Shown here in pieces: positions 27,805-39,072 of a DNA stretch of 64,000 nt. The notes under the pieces were generated by a model. That model did no database searches, was not told the DNA's origin, and saw only the letters and a list, made by a program, of their open reading frames with translations. Made by a program: the position numbers and the translations under genes. This DNA is from Afipia sp. OHSU_II-C1 (GTDB taxonomy: Bacteria > Pseudomonadota > Alphaproteobacteria > Rhizobiales > Xanthobacteraceae). Positions within the stretch are counted from its first letter, which is position 1; every line of letters starts with the position of its first letter. The DNA lies in the NCBI RefSeq assembly GCF_000497575.1, contig NZ_APJI01000010.1, positions 186,001-250,000 of the forward strand, given 5' to 3'.

Positions 27805-29559
27805 CTACAGCGGCAGTTCCGGCTCGCGCCTGGCGTCGCGGCGGGCACTGGTCACCGCTGCCGAGGCGGAGGAGCGGGTGAAGCTCCAGCGGATGGTCGG
27901 CGAGTCCTTCCGATTCTGCCGGATCACGATCTGGGCGGTGCGGCGCGGCCCGTCGGAGCCTGCCAGGAAGACGCTGTCTTCAAGGTCGACCTTGTCGTTC
28001 ACCGCCTCGAACGTCCACACGTCGCGGTTGGGCAGGACGAGCATCACGCCGCGGGCATCGGACAGGCGGCTGGCCTTCACCGCCGGATGCAGATGAAACC
28101 GCAGTACGTAATCGTCGGGCTTGTTGCGCGTCGAGGAACCGGATGCGTTCAGCAGCGTGTCCTCGCCCTCGAGTCGGCTGCCGTCGTTGGACAGCGTCAG
28201 ACTGCGCTGATGCACGACGCCGAACTGCCGTGCATAGGCGTCATGGGTTGCGGTCAACTGGACGCCGTCGTTCGCGGCCTCGCGAAACACGCCGACATTG
28301 GATGGCCCGCTGACGATCGGCGCGCCCTGCAGCATCCGCTTCATCGCCGGAAGTTCAATGAACTGGCACGACGACGTCTCGTGGCAGGTCAGGGTCGAAT
28401 GCGCAGCGGTTGAGCGCGCGAAGGCGCGCCAGTTGTCGCGGCCGGTTGAAGGAATGCCGCAATTCACCACGATGCGGCCTGTGCCGGACGACAGTTCGAA
28501 CGACAGGCAGCCCGCATGGGCGTCGCGGCTCACTGCCGGTGGCGGTGGTGCGCCGGTGTCCATGATGACGGCGGTGTTGCCGGCATCGAGGCGCTGGAAG
28601 CCCGAATGCGGCATATTCGACATCGGAATGCCGTGAGTGTCGTCATAGGCCAGCAATGTCGCGAGCAGGCCGGACGGCGCGCTGCTCATGCCGTTGAACA
28701 GCGCGAAGCTGCCGTCGCCGTGGCGGAAGAAGCGCAGCATCGGCATCATGCGGTCGATGGCGTTCAGCAATGCCGGAGGCGGCGCGATGTTGCGGGCGGC
28801 GAACGTCTGGCGCAGCGGCAGCAGATCGGGCAGCAGTTCGATCAATGCGCCGGGATTGCGCGAAATGTGCCCGCCGTCGGGGAGCAATTGCCGCTGCAGT
28901 TCGTCCGACAGTTTGCGCGAGGAGGTGCGGATATGCTTGGCCTGATTGGCGAGGCACAGCGATGCGTAACATAGCGCGATCAGCACCTGGAGACGCGGCA
29001 CGCCGTCGGGAATATCCACCATCGTGTAGCGCAGATAGCGGATCTCGCGGGTCAGACTGCGCAGGAAACGGCGATAGAATTTCCCGTCGGCGTCGTTCAG
29101 CACCAGCGGCGCCTGCGAGAGCAGCGAAATTACGCGCCGCGCCAGCACGTCGGCGCGCCAGCCCGCGCCGCGTTTGCGGATCGGCTTTGAAATCCAGTCG
29201 TCGATCAGGGCGCGCGCATTGGCGCGGGTGATGGCGGAATCTGCGGCGCGCAGATGGCGCAGCCAGCCAAAGCCGAGCAGATTGGCTTCCCAGTCTTCCG
29301 ACGGCGGATCGAGTTCGAAGATCGACCGGCCGTGCGAGGTGACGATCTTTCCGGCGAAGACGAAACGTCCGGCATAGATTTCCGACGCGCGGGTGGCATC
29401 CACGGTGCGAAGATCATTCGGTGCGATCAGCAGCCGATCGGTGCGGCCCGGCCAGAAGCGCGACAGCGCGACAGACTTGCCGCTGGCGCGTGCGAGTACG
29501 TTCCGCGCGGCGCGGCCAAGCAAAAGAGACGAGATGCGTCGTCGGTAAGCGACCGCCAC
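27805..29559 (-). CDS. heparinase II/III family protein
   Basis: Protein of 584 residues with an N-terminal helical toroid part ([36 protein letters not shown]) and a C-terminal beta-sandwich (SYELSSG-like [15 protein letters not shown], then [14 protein letters not shown] with the His of the active region, and [13 protein letters not shown]). Alphaproteobacteria keep such a gene between rsmB and purH; its substrate, perhaps a cell-envelope polysaccharide, is unknown. It uses a GTG start with AAGGG five bases ahead. No signal peptide is visible, unusual for a polysaccharide lyase. Confidence 0.9.
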   Translation of the reverse strand: MAVAYRRRISSLLLGRAARNVLARASGKSVALSRFWPGRTDRLLIAPNDLRTVDATRASEIYAGRFVFAGKIVTSHGRSIFELDPPSEDWEANLLGFGWLRHLRAADSAITRANARALIDDWISKPIRKRGAGWRADVLARRVISLLSQAPLVLNDADGKFYRRFLRSLTREIRYLRYTMVDIPDGVPRLQVLIALCYASLCLANQAKHIRTSSRKLSDELQRQLLPDGGHISRNPGALIELLPDLLPLRQTFAARNIAPPPALLNAIDRMMPMLRFFRHGDGSFALFNGMSSAPSGLLATLLAYDDTHGIPMSNMPHSGFQRLDAGNTAVIMDTGAPPPPAVSRDAHAGCLSFELSSGTGRIVVNCGIPSTGRDNWRAFARSTAAHSTLTCHETSSCQFIELPAMKRMLQGAPIVSGPSNVGVFREAANDGVQLTATHDAYARQFGVVHQRSLTLSNDGSRLEGEDTLLNASGSSTRNKPDDYVLRFHLHPAVKASRLSDARGVMLVLPNRDVWTFEAVNDKVDLEDSVFLAGSDGPRRTAQIVIRQNRKDSPTIRWSFTRSSASAAVTSARRDARREPELPL

Positions 29560-29826
29560 GTGCGCCCTTGTCCTGAATCACGCCGGTGGCCGGGTTAAAG
29601 GCCCGTTGCCGAACGCGATCGTTCCCCACAAAACGGAGCATTCCTCCCCCGAAACTCACGCCGGCGACGAGCACGCCATACCGTGAGGGAATCTCCGCGA
29701 CTCTTTGTAGTCCGGAAATGCCTGTAAGGCACCCCCGACGCAACCCCGGGGAAGCCCATTGACCCGGGCATGTGGATCACGAGCGTTTGGCGGTTGCCGC
29801 GAATCACATGCGGGTCGGTATTCGAC
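29560..29826. other. gap between rsmB and heparinase-like gene, nothing recognised
   Basis: These 267 bases contain no open frame with coding pattern, no recognisable riboswitch and no clear terminator. Short GC-rich inverted segments (CCCCGGGG, CCCGGG near 29744-29769) could form weak hairpins. Confidence 0.35.
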
Positions 29827-31176
29827 TCAGGATTTGATGAGACGGGCGGCGTAGAATCCATCGAGACCGCCGAGTCGCGAATCGGCATGGGCGAGATGCG
29901 AGGGCAGGGTGCGGATATCGCCGTCCGGTGTGAGAACCTCGTCCAGCCCGGCCACTTCATCGCGGCTGACAGGCGCGCGGCGCAGGCCTGATTCGGCCGC
30001 AAGGACGCTTGCGATCGCCTGTTCGCCTTCCTCGGGCTCAAGCGAGCAGGTGCAGTAGACCAGAGTTCCACCGGGCTTGAGCAATGTAGCCGCTTTTTGC
30101 AGCATGCGTTTCTGCACGGCGGCCAGCGCGCCGATGTCGGTTTCCTGTTTCAGCCATGCGACATCGGGATGACGCCGGATCGTTCCGGTCGCAGCACACG
30201 GTGCATCGATCAGTACGCCGTCGAACAGTTCGCCTGCCGGCGGCTGCCATTCGATCGCGTCAGCCACTGCGGTGCCTGCCTCGAGAGAGAGCCGCGCCAG
30301 ATTTTCGCGCAGGCGCGCGATGCGGTTCGGCGAGCGGTCGACCGCCGTGACCCGTGCGCCGGCATGGACCAGTTGCGCGGTCTTGCCGCCGGGCGCCGCG
30401 CACAGATCGGCGATGGCCTTGTCTTTAACGTCACCGAACAGCCGGGCCGGGATCGCGGCGGCGGCATCCTGCACCCACCACTGGCCTTCGTTGAACCCGG
30501 GAAGCATGGTGACGGAGCCATGCAGCAATGTGCGCACGGTGCCGGTCGCGAGCGGCTCGCCATGCAACCGCGTCGCCCAGCCATCGGGATCGGACTTGAC
30601 TGTGAGATCCAGCGCAGGTTCGACGCTGATTGCGGCAGCCATTGCGCGGGTCGCGTCTTCGCCGTAAGCCGCGATCCAGCGCGCGACCAGCCATGGCGGC
30701 AGATCGAGCATCTGCGATTTGACTTCGTCGATCAGCGGCTGGCCTTCACGCGCACAGCGCCGGAGCACGGCGTTGACGAGACCGGCATATTTCGCCGCTC
30801 GCCGGTCCGCCTGCACAAGGCGCACCGACAGATCGACGGCGGCGTGATCGGGAACGTCCATCCACAGGATCTGTGCCGCGCCGATCAGCAATGCGCTCTG
30901 CGCACGCGGCGCATCGCTCGGAATGCCGCGATCGAGCAGCCGCGACAGGACGTGGCCGAGCGTGCCGAGCCGCCGCAGAATCGTCGCAACCAGCCGGCGC
31001 ATCAGCGCGCGATCGCGATCCGCCAGCGTTTTCAGTCCGGGATGCGCACCCGGACCGTCGAGCTGATCGTCGAGCATGCGATGCTTGTGCAGCACACCGT
31101 CGAGAATATCGGCCGCGATCCTGCGCGCTGCGAGGCCGGGCACCTCGGTGGGCGGGACAAATCTCGAAGGCTTCAT
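29827..31176 (-). CDS. rsmB: 16S rRNA (cytosine(967)-C(5))-methyltransferase
   Basis: Methylates C967 of 16S rRNA. It has 449 residues from the ATG at 31176. The N-terminal NusB-like RNA-binding domain (1-150) has RRIAADILDGVLHKH and INAVLRR-like LVNAVLRRCAREG; the C-terminal SAM domain has ADLCAAPGGKTAQL, the catalytic-loop Cys in IDAPCAATGTIRRHPDVAWL and the second Cys in LVYCTCSLEPEE, as in RsmB/NSUN enzymes. No good ribosome site is seen before the start, so the exact start is uncertain. It is divergent from the DUF1674 gene. Confidence 0.94.
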   Translation of the reverse strand: MKPSRFVPPTEVPGLAARRIAADILDGVLHKHRMLDDQLDGPGAHPGLKTLADRDRALMRRLVATILRRLGTLGHVLSRLLDRGIPSDAPRAQSALLIGAAQILWMDVPDHAAVDLSVRLVQADRRAAKYAGLVNAVLRRCAREGQPLIDEVKSQMLDLPPWLVARWIAAYGEDATRAMAAAISVEPALDLTVKSDPDGWATRLHGEPLATGTVRTLLHGSVTMLPGFNEGQWWVQDAAAAIPARLFGDVKDKAIADLCAAPGGKTAQLVHAGARVTAVDRSPNRIARLRENLARLSLEAGTAVADAIEWQPPAGELFDGVLIDAPCAATGTIRRHPDVAWLKQETDIGALAAVQKRMLQKAATLLKPGGTLVYCTCSLEPEEGEQAIASVLAAESGLRRAPVSRDEVAGLDEVLTPDGDIRTLPSHLAHADSRLGGLDGFYAARLIKS

Positions 31177-31428
31177 GCGTGAAAAAACATTCGCTGGGAG
31201 GAGAAACGCGACAAATGTCGAACCGGACATGACGTCGTGCCATCGGAATATGCCAAATGTAAGAATTGGTCCGTTTCTGAATCGCCTTGTCTGAAACATC
31301 TTTGGAAAATGTGAGCTGGTTCACGGACAGATGGCTCGCCTGCGTCAGACTGCATCGGCCACAGGGTCTTGATCGGACGCGTTGCCGGTCTAGATTGACT
31401 TTGGCTCTGACCACCGGGAGTGTCAGCC

Positions 31429-31653
31429 ATGACCCAAGATTCAACCCATTCCGAACCGGCCGTCGCAGGCACGGTCGTGCCGCGTAAACCGTTGTCCCCG
31501 CAGGCGCAGCGGGCGCTTGCGGAAGCCGAAGAGCGGCGATCCAGAGCCGCGCAGGACAACACCGCTCTCGCAAAAGAGGTTCAGGGCCCCAAAGGGCTGG
31601 AGCCGACCCGATACGGGGATTGGGAGCACAAGGGGCTTTGTTCGGATTTCTGA
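31429..31653 (+). CDS. DUF1674 protein, SdhAF4-like succinate dehydrogenase assembly factor
   Basis: Short protein of 74 residues. The C-terminal motif GPKGLEPTRYGDWEHKGLCSDF matches the DUF1674 family, whose mitochondrial member SDHAF4 helps assemble succinate dehydrogenase by binding the flavinylated SdhA; the N-terminal half is a disordered Ala/Glu-rich stretch. GGGAG lies eight bases before the ATG, which decides the start. It sits opposite rsmB, a placement often seen in related genomes. Confidence 0.88.
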   Translation: MTQDSTHSEPAVAGTVVPRKPLSPQAQRALAEAEERRSRAAQDNTALAKEVQGPKGLEPTRYGDWEHKGLCSDF

Positions 31654-31724
31654 CCGTACGCACGACTACGGATGCGCCGGTTCCGCGCTTGCGGGCAGGG
31701 GTCTTTTGATCCTATTCTAGGCAT

Positions 31725-32321
31725 ATGTTCCTAGATCGGTCACTTCATCGGGTACCCCGGCATCCGTACCACGGTTCACCGCCCTGGCTGCTTGGCCTGA
31801 TTTTTGTCGCCGGCATCGCAACTGGAACTGTGGTTCCGCTCAAGGATCATTTGCCCGGGGCGCGCTCCTCCACCGCGTCCGCGAATCCTTCAGCATCGAG
31901 CCGGGCCCAACAGCCCGCACCTCAGACATGGAGCCGTGACGGCAATCCGGGCGTGCGTCATTCCGTCGAGGTGGTGCGCGTGGTCGACGGCGACACATTC
32001 GAGGCGCGCGTTCATCTGTGGCCCGGACTGGAAATGACGACACGGGTCCGGCTTCGCGGCATCGATGCGCCGGAAATGAAAGGCGCCTGCGCGGAAGAAT
32101 TCCGGATGGCGGAAGCGTCGAGCGAAGCGCTGCGTGCGCTGCTTGCCGACGGCGATGTTGCGATCTTCAATATCGGTCCCGACAAATACAACGGACGCGT
32201 CGTCGCCGATGCCGCGACGCGTCGAACGCCGAACGTTTCCGGTGCATTGCTCGCATCGGGCCATGCGCGTCCATACCAGGGCGGCAAGCGCGGCGGCTGG
32301 TGTTGGCTATCCGCCAGATAA
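31725..32321 (+). CDS. membrane-anchored thermonuclease-like (SNase) protein
   Basis: Protein of 198 residues with a membrane helix or signal anchor (about 23-42, PWLLGLIFVAGIATGTVVPL), a Ser/Ala/Pro linker, then the staphylococcal-nuclease OB fold: VEVVRVVDGDTFEARV, RLRGIDAPEMKGAC and KYNGRVVAD. The catalytic Arg and Glu/Asp of RLRGIDAPE and the second Arg of NGRVVAD are present, so phosphodiesterase activity is plausible. It would act in the periplasm. No clear ribosome site precedes the ATG. Confidence 0.85.
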   Translation: MFLDRSLHRVPRHPYHGSPPWLLGLIFVAGIATGTVVPLKDHLPGARSSTASANPSASSRAQQPAPQTWSRDGNPGVRHSVEVVRVVDGDTFEARVHLWPGLEMTTRVRLRGIDAPEMKGACAEEFRMAEASSEALRALLADGDVAIFNIGPDKYNGRVVADAATRRTPNVSGALLASGHARPYQGGKRGGWCWLSAR

Positions 32322-32349
32322 GAACTGGCTCTGGTAAGAGTTTCCAGTT

Positions 32350-32428
32350 GTCATTGCGAGGAGCGTAGCGACGAAGCAATCCAGCTTCTCTCTCAAGAGT
32401 GGATTGCTTCGCTTCGCTCGCAATGACG
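32350..32428. repeat. dispersed palindromic repeat family B (TCATTGCGAGGAGC type)
   Basis: A 79-base imperfect palindrome: GTCATTGCGAGGAGCGTAGCGACGAAGCAATCCA, a short loop, then TGGATTGCTTCGCTTCGCTCGCAATGAC. Its ends are exact inverted repeats (TCATTGCGAG / CTCGCAATGA). This is the widespread REP-like intergenic element of Bradyrhizobium-type genomes. Here it lies between two convergent genes and may act as an RNA hairpin terminator for both. Confidence 0.85.
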
Positions 32429-32499
32429 GTGGGAGACGTCGCCGGCCAATAAAAAAGCCGCGTCATGACGCGGCTTTTTGCATTCCCGGAAACGGGACC

Positions 32500-33012
32500 T
32501 CAGCGCGAGGTGACCACCACCGGCGTGCCGACCTCGACGCGCTCGAACAGATCGCTGATGTCCTGATTGTACATCCGCACACAGCCGTAAGAGACATAGC
32601 CGCCGACAGAGTTCGGACGGTTGGTGCCGTGGATCGCGTATTCGCCGCCGGCCAGCGTCATGGCGGCGACGCCCATCGGATTGGATGGTGAGCCGCCGGG
32701 AATGACGTCCGGGATGCTCGGATTGTCGCGCTTCACGTCCGCAGGCGGCGACCATGCCGGCTGACGATATTTTCCATCAATGCGGGTGGCGCCGGCCCAC
32801 TGCTTGCCGGCCTTGCCGACACCGACCGGGTAGCGCAACGCGCGTCCCTCGCCGAGGACAAGGTAGAGTCTGCGTTCGTTGGTCTTCACCACAATGGTGC
32901 CCGGCGCATAGCCGTCGGGAGAGGCCACCAGCGATGGCGCAGCCTGCGCCGCGGTTCCTGACAGGCCGATGGCCATGGTGACGGTGAAAGCCACCGCGAG
33001 TTGATGCAACAT
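32500..33012 (-). CDS. secreted L,D-transpeptidase (ErfK/YbiS/YkuD)
   Basis: Periplasmic peptidoglycan cross-linking or lipoprotein-attaching enzyme of 170 residues. GGAGG six bases ahead sets the start at 33012. It has a signal peptide (1-24, ending AAQAA). The YkuD domain contains YPVGVGKAGKQWAGATRI, the IPGGSPSNPMGVAAM loop, the His of YAIHGTNRPNSVG and the active-site SYGCVRMYNQD, in which the usual SHGCVR His is Tyr. It is a second L,D-transpeptidase in this window and, unlike 19156-20022, has no cytoplasmic domain. Confidence 0.94.
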   Translation of the reverse strand: MLHQLAVAFTVTMAIGLSGTAAQAAPSLVASPDGYAPGTIVVKTNERRLYLVLGEGRALRYPVGVGKAGKQWAGATRIDGKYRQPAWSPPADVKRDNPSIPDVIPGGSPSNPMGVAAMTLAGGEYAIHGTNRPNSVGGYVSYGCVRMYNQDISDLFERVEVGTPVVVTSR

Positions 33013-33247
33013 TGCAACCTCCAAAACACTTTCAAGCATCGCAGGCCCATGCATGGCCGCGGAACCCTGATCGAATTCGCCAGTCTGGGGCAGAGGCTTC
33101 AACAGGCGGTTTCCGCGAACCCCATGGGCGGATCGAACGCGACCTTAAGAAGAAAATTCCCGCGGCAAAGTAAATGCCCGGAAAACAACACCCGCGCCCA
33201 AAGGCGGCGGGAACGGGTGACATTTTTGTGAGTGTGGCCGATGGCGC

Positions 33248-34375
33248 TCAGGCGAGCGTGAAGGCTTCGTGCACCGCGGACTGCACCGCGCCGCCGGTAA
33301 CGGCGCCGCCGCCCGCGACATAGATCCAGTCGCCGATCGTCACCGCGCCGACCGCATGACGCGGCGTCGGCATCGGTGCGTGGCTTTGCCATGTGTCGGT
33401 CTTCGGATCGTAGCTCTCCATCTGGCCGAACACCTTGCCTTGCGTGATCTGGCCTTTGGAGATGAGACCGGCTTCGCCGCCCATTGCGAACAGCCGGTCG
33501 CGGTACACCACAAGCCCGTGACCCGAGCGCGTGGTCGGCAATGGCGCACGCGTCTCCCATGTGTCGCGGTCCGGCAGGTACACATGATGCAGTTCGGTGT
33601 TGTATTCGAAGGTGTTGAAACGCCCGCCGACGATGTGAATGAGTCCATTGTACGCGACGCAGCCGACATGATCGCGTGCACCGGGCAGCGCTTTCAGCGT
33701 CGTCCATTTGTCGGTCTTCGGATCGTAGACCTCGTGCCATCCGACGCTCGCGCGTTCCATGGTCGGTTCCGACGCGCCGCCGATCAGATGGACGCGGCCA
33801 TTCAGCACCACTGCGGCACCTGCACCGCGCGGACGCGGCAGCGGCGCGATCCTGTCCCAGCGATTGGCCGCGACGTCGTAGGCGTAGGCGTTGTGATCGG
33901 GATTGCGATTCTGTTCGATGAAGCCGCCGAGCGCGTAGACGCGACCGGCATCGGCGGCGACGGCGACATGGTTTGCGCCGCGCGGCAACGGCGCGCCGTC
34001 GAACCAGGCGTCCTTGGCCGGATCGTAGATGTGATGATAGGTGCGATCGACCCGGCCTTCGCCGTAACCGCCGACGATATGCGCGCGCCCCGCCCATTCG
34101 GTGGCCCATGCCATTTCGCTGCGGGGAAGCGGCAGCGCCGCGCGGGTCACCCAGCGGCCGGGCGGCCCCTGTGGCGCAGGGCTTTGCGTGACGCGCTGTG
34201 CCTGTTCGTCCGGCGAGATGTGATGCGGCGCGTTGGTGCGAAGGCCGGTGAAAGGTTCGGACGACGGTGGGGCCTGCGGCAGCGGCGCGTGCTGATGTTG
34301 TGTGTGCTGCGCGTGCACCGCTGTTGCGCCGAGCGCGAGCGATGCGGTCCCTGCAAGGAACGTTCTGCGATCCAT
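33248..34375 (-). CDS. secreted kelch-repeat protein with Tat-like signal
   Basis: Protein of 375 residues. The N terminus MDRRTFLAGTASLALGATAVHA has a twin-arginine RRTFLAG signal; AGGAG eight bases upstream sets the start. After a His/Gln/Pro-rich linker there are about six kelch blades, each with the pattern IYDPAKDAW...APLP, YAYDVAANRWDRIAPLPRP, VYDPKTDKWTTLKALP, making a beta-propeller. Tat export suggests that a cofactor or folding in the cytoplasm is needed, but no galactose-oxidase copper ligands are obvious. It follows the Kazal-type gene by 20 bases and they probably form an operon. Confidence 0.87.
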   Translation of the reverse strand: MDRRTFLAGTASLALGATAVHAQHTQHQHAPLPQAPPSSEPFTGLRTNAPHHISPDEQAQRVTQSPAPQGPPGRWVTRAALPLPRSEMAWATEWAGRAHIVGGYGEGRVDRTYHHIYDPAKDAWFDGAPLPRGANHVAVAADAGRVYALGGFIEQNRNPDHNAYAYDVAANRWDRIAPLPRPRGAGAAVVLNGRVHLIGGASEPTMERASVGWHEVYDPKTDKWTTLKALPGARDHVGCVAYNGLIHIVGGRFNTFEYNTELHHVYLPDRDTWETRAPLPTTRSGHGLVVYRDRLFAMGGEAGLISKGQITQGKVFGQMESYDPKTDTWQSHAPMPTPRHAVGAVTIGDWIYVAGGGAVTGGAVQSAVHEAFTLA

Positions 34376-34395
34376 GCCGGCGTCTCCTGGCGTGA

Positions 34396-34791
34396 TTATT
34401 GTTGTTTCTTCGGCGCCTTTGACTTGGACGGCTTCACCGCCTTCTCGTCCTTTGCCTTCGGCTCTTTGGGGCACGCGCCGATATAGTCGAGCTGAACCCT
34501 GGCCTTCTGGCGCTCGCAATCATTTGCGTAGGTCTTGCCGTTGCAGCCGCAAACCGGCCGGTGGATCTGCATGCAGAAGGCCGGCGCCTTGTCGCATTGG
34601 CCAGCCGCATCAGCGGTCTTGCATTGACCAGCTGTCGTCTTCTGGCACCACAGGGCCGAATTGCAGGTGATGTTGGCGGCGCCGCCGCAGGCTTCGCCGA
34701 GATTGGCCGCGTTTGTTTGTCCCGGCCCGACCGCCATGCCGAGCATGGCGATCAGGAATACAACAGTCAGGCGAGTGAGGGGCATTCGCAA
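34396..34791 (-). CDS. secreted Kazal-type serine protease inhibitor domain protein
   Basis: Exported protein of 131 residues. The signal peptide (about 1-28, ending GQTNA) precedes a Cys-rich segment (ACGG...TCNSALWCQ...QCKTADAAGQC) common in bacterial Kazal proteins, then a Kazal domain CMQIHRPVCGCNGKTYANDCERQ ending GAC. The tail is Lys/Pro-rich (KEPKAKDEKAVKPSKSKAPKK), perhaps for cell-surface binding. The TTG at 34791 has GGAGGT at perfect spacing; the ATG at 34785 is the alternative. It may inhibit host or predator serine proteases; this is inference. Confidence 0.88.
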   Translation of the reverse strand: MRMPLTRLTVVFLIAMLGMAVGPGQTNAANLGEACGGAANITCNSALWCQKTTAGQCKTADAAGQCDKAPAFCMQIHRPVCGCNGKTYANDCERQKARVQLDYIGACPKEPKAKDEKAVKPSKSKAPKKQQ

Positions 34792-34817
34792 GGAAGACCT
34801 CCGGCGCTACCCCAGCG

Positions 34818-36770
<1,953 letters not shown>

Positions 36771-36838
36771 GGCTTCCTCATTTCCTCCACGCAGGCCGTC
36801 CGCGTCGCAACATGCGCGCAGCTTCTTCTTGTTTTGTT

Positions 36839-36868
36839 ATTATGCGCCTGTGCATACATCAGCGACAA
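36839..36868 (-). promoter_or_regulatory. possible acs promoter
   Basis: On the minus strand TTGTCG (36868-36863) and CATAAT (36844-36839), 18 bases apart, precede acs by about 70 bases in a gap with no gene. Moderate match to sigma-70; no operator is apparent. Confidence 0.4.
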
Positions 36869-36937
36869 GCTGCGGCAACTAGGACTTTTGTCGGACCTCG
36901 GATTTCCCAAAGCATATGAAGGGGATGACACCGGATT

Positions 36938-37609
36938 TCAGGCCGGCTGCAGCAGGCTCCAGACCGCAGTTTGCTTGATTTCGGCGTCCTCGAGATCGCG
37001 GGTCACCGGGACGCTGTAGTCCGCGATGCGGCGCAATTTGTCGCGGGGCAGGTAGCTGCGGCCGGGGTCGCCGATCAGCACGGTCGCGCCGCGCGCAACG
37101 TGGCCGAGCAGGAAATCGAACACGCGCTGCGCGGTGTCGCGTTCGTAAAAAATATCGCCGGCCAGGACGACATCCCAACAGCGGCCGCGCGGCTCCGCCA
37201 GCAGATCATCCTGGCATGTCGACAGCGTGACACCGTTTTCGGCGGCGTTCAGCGCTGCGGCCGCACAGGCGAATGCATCGATGTCGGCGACGGTCACCAA
37301 GGCTGCGCCGGCCTTCATCGCGGCGATGCCCACAAGGCCCGATCCGCTGGCGAGGTCGAGCACGGCCTTGCCGCGCACCAGATCCGCGTTGTCGAGGACA
37401 TGACGCGCGAGCGCCTGACCGCCGGCCCATGCAAAGGCCCAGAACGGCGGCGGCAATCCGGCTTCGCCGATTTCCTCTTCGGTCTTGTGCCAGAGCGGCA
37501 CGGCCTCGTCGGCCAGCAGCAGCGAAATCTCCGGCGTCAGCGGCACCGCGCGCAGCCGTGTGTTGGCGCGGATAAACGCGTCCTTGTCGGCGATGACGGG
37601 CGCGTTCAC
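36938..37609 (-). CDS. class I SAM-dependent methyltransferase, ETFB-lysine-methyltransferase-like
   Basis: Methyltransferase of 223 residues. The SAM motif I is VLDLASGSGLVGIAAMKAGA, followed by VADIDAFACAAAALNAAENGV and DVVLAGDIFYERDTA. PPFWAFAWAGGQALARHVL upstream is typical of the group that in mitochondria trimethylates a lysine of electron-transfer flavoprotein beta (ETFBKMT), and of METTL-type protein methyltransferases. The GTG at 37609 overlaps the TGA of the EVE gene by four bases (GTGA), implying translational coupling; an in-frame GTG at 37639 is an alternative. Confidence 0.85.
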   Translation of the reverse strand: MNAPVIADKDAFIRANTRLRAVPLTPEISLLLADEAVPLWHKTEEEIGEAGLPPPFWAFAWAGGQALARHVLDNADLVRGKAVLDLASGSGLVGIAAMKAGAALVTVADIDAFACAAAALNAAENGVTLSTCQDDLLAEPRGRCWDVVLAGDIFYERDTAQRVFDFLLGHVARGATVLIGDPGRSYLPRDKLRRIADYSVPVTRDLEDAEIKQTAVWSLLQPA

Positions 37610-38019
37610 ACGCCGCCCAGCTTGCAGATCAGTTTCCACTCATCCGGCTTCACGCTCTGCACCGACAGCCGGGAATACTTCACGAGATCCATCTCCGCGA
37701 GCTTCTCGTTCGTCTTGATCGCTTCAAGAGGTACAGGCTTCTTGAGGGGTTTGTCGGCGGCGATGTCGACACAGACGAACTTGGCGGTCTTGTCGGTCGG
37801 ATCGGGATAGTGCTCGCGAATAACTTCGACGATGCCGACGATCTCCTTGCCTTCGTTGGAATGATAGAAAAAGGCACGGTCGCCCTTCTTCATTTTCATC
37901 ATGTTGAGCTTGGCGGTGTGGTTGCGCACGCCGGTCCAGGCTTCGCCCTTGGCGCCTTTTGCGACCTGCTGATCCCACGACCATGTGGAGGGTTCGGATT
38001 TTACGAGCCAGTACGCCAT
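37606..38019 (-). CDS. EVE-domain protein
   Basis: Protein of 137 residues that is a single EVE domain, the PUA-like fold of prokaryotic thymocyte-nuclear-protein-1 homologs, thought to bind modified nucleotides in RNA or DNA. Landmarks are YWLVKSEPSTWSWDQQVA, WTGVRNHTAKLNMMKMKKGDRAFFYHSN, GIVEVIREHYPDPTD and FVCVDI. It lies 11 bases after gpsA and overlaps the methyltransferase gene by four bases. Confidence 0.93.
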   Translation of the reverse strand: MAYWLVKSEPSTWSWDQQVAKGAKGEAWTGVRNHTAKLNMMKMKKGDRAFFYHSNEGKEIVGIVEVIREHYPDPTDKTAKFVCVDIAADKPLKKPVPLEAIKTNEKLAEMDLVKYSRLSVQSVKPDEWKLICKLGGV

Positions 38020-38030
38020 TGCCGTTTCCT

Positions 38031-39011
38031 TTATCCCTCGGCCCTGAACGGCCGTGTCAGCAACATTTCGATCGCTTCATCGATGGTCAGGGCGCCGCCG
38101 AGAACCGCAGCGACCGCATTGGCGACCGGCATTTCAATATTCTTTTCGCTGGCGAGTTCAATCAAGACAGGCGCGGTGAATTCGCCTTCGACCAATTTGC
38201 CGCGCGGCGGCGTCTCGCCGCGTCCGAGCGCGATGCCGTAGGAAAAGTTGCGCGATTGGGAACTGGAACAGGACAGCAGCAGGTCGCCGAGCCCCGACAA
38301 TCCCGCGATCGTCTCGGGCCTGGCGCCGCAGGCAACGCCGAGCCGCATCAGTTCCGCGAAACCGCGGGTGGTCAGCGCCGCCAGCGCCGATGCGCCGAGC
38401 TGTTTGCCGGCCACGATCCCGGCGGCGATCGCCAGCACGTTCTTGGCCGCGCCGCCGATCTCGACACCGCGCACATCCGTTGAATGATAGGGGCGGAATG
38501 TCGCCGATCCGAGTGCCTGGACCAGCGCTTTGGCAAGCTGCTCGTCGCCGGTTGCAAGCGTGACGGCCGTCGGCAGTCCGCGTGCGACATCGACGTCGAA
38601 ACTCGGTCCGGACAGAATCGCGGGAACGGCGCGCGGCAGAACCTCTGCGACGATCTGCGTCATGAACCGATGTGTGCCGCGCTCGATGCCCTTGGCGCAG
38701 ATGATGACGGGTGTATCCGGTGCAAGATGAGGCGCGAGCGCCGTCGCTGCCTGCCGCAGGCTTTGCGCAGGCGTGACCAGCAGCATGGCGCTGGCTTTTC
38801 CGGCTTCGGCAAGATCGCTGGTGACAGAGACCGTCTTCGCGAGCTGGATGCCCGGCAGTTTCGGATTCTCGCGGGTGCGCGCAATCGTTTCGGCCGCGGC
38901 GCTATCGCGGGCGTAAAGAACGACATCGCGTCCGGCGCGTGCCGCGGCGTTCGCAAGCGCCGTGCCCCACGCCCCGGCGCCGACAATCGAAATGCTTTGA
39001 TGTGCGATCAT
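38031..39011 (-). CDS. gpsA: glycerol-3-phosphate dehydrogenase (NAD(P)+)
   Basis: Makes sn-glycerol 3-phosphate from dihydroxyacetone phosphate for phospholipid synthesis. It has 326 residues from the ATG at 39011, a normal length. The N-terminal [17 protein letters not shown] is the dinucleotide motif; [43 protein letters not shown] (catalytic Lys region) and [14 protein letters not shown] are all present. The frame is open upstream but lacks similarity. It follows tsaD by 61 bases, with a repeat in between. Confidence 0.96.
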   Translation of the reverse strand: MIAHQSISIVGAGAWGTALANAAARAGRDVVLYARDSAAAETIARTRENPKLPGIQLAKTVSVTSDLAEAGKASAMLLVTPAQSLRQAATALAPHLAPDTPVIICAKGIERGTHRFMTQIVAEVLPRAVPAILSGPSFDVDVARGLPTAVTLATGDEQLAKALVQALGSATFRPYHSTDVRGVEIGGAAKNVLAIAAGIVAGKQLGASALAALTTRGFAELMRLGVACGARPETIAGLSGLGDLLLSCSSSQSRNFSYGIALGRGETPPRGKLVEGEFTAPVLIELASEKNIEMPVANAVAAVLGGALTIDEAIEMLLTRPFRAEG

Positions 39012-39025
39012 GGTCGATAACTTTG

Positions 39026-39072
39026 GAGCACGATTTTTTCCGAAAGCCGGTTTCCACTTTTCGGCATCATGC
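39026..39072. repeat. dispersed palindromic repeat family A, copy 3
   Basis: GAGCACGATTTTTTCCG, core AAAGCCGGTTTCCAC, TTTTCGGCATCATGC. It is the same family as 4094-4137 and 56532-56576, and fills most of the short space between tsaD (stop at 39073) and gpsA. Confidence 0.7.

Noticed and set aside
29560-29826. Possible riboswitch between rsmB and the heparinase-like gene
   Set aside because: No conserved riboswitch core could be recognised; only short GC-rich inverted segments.
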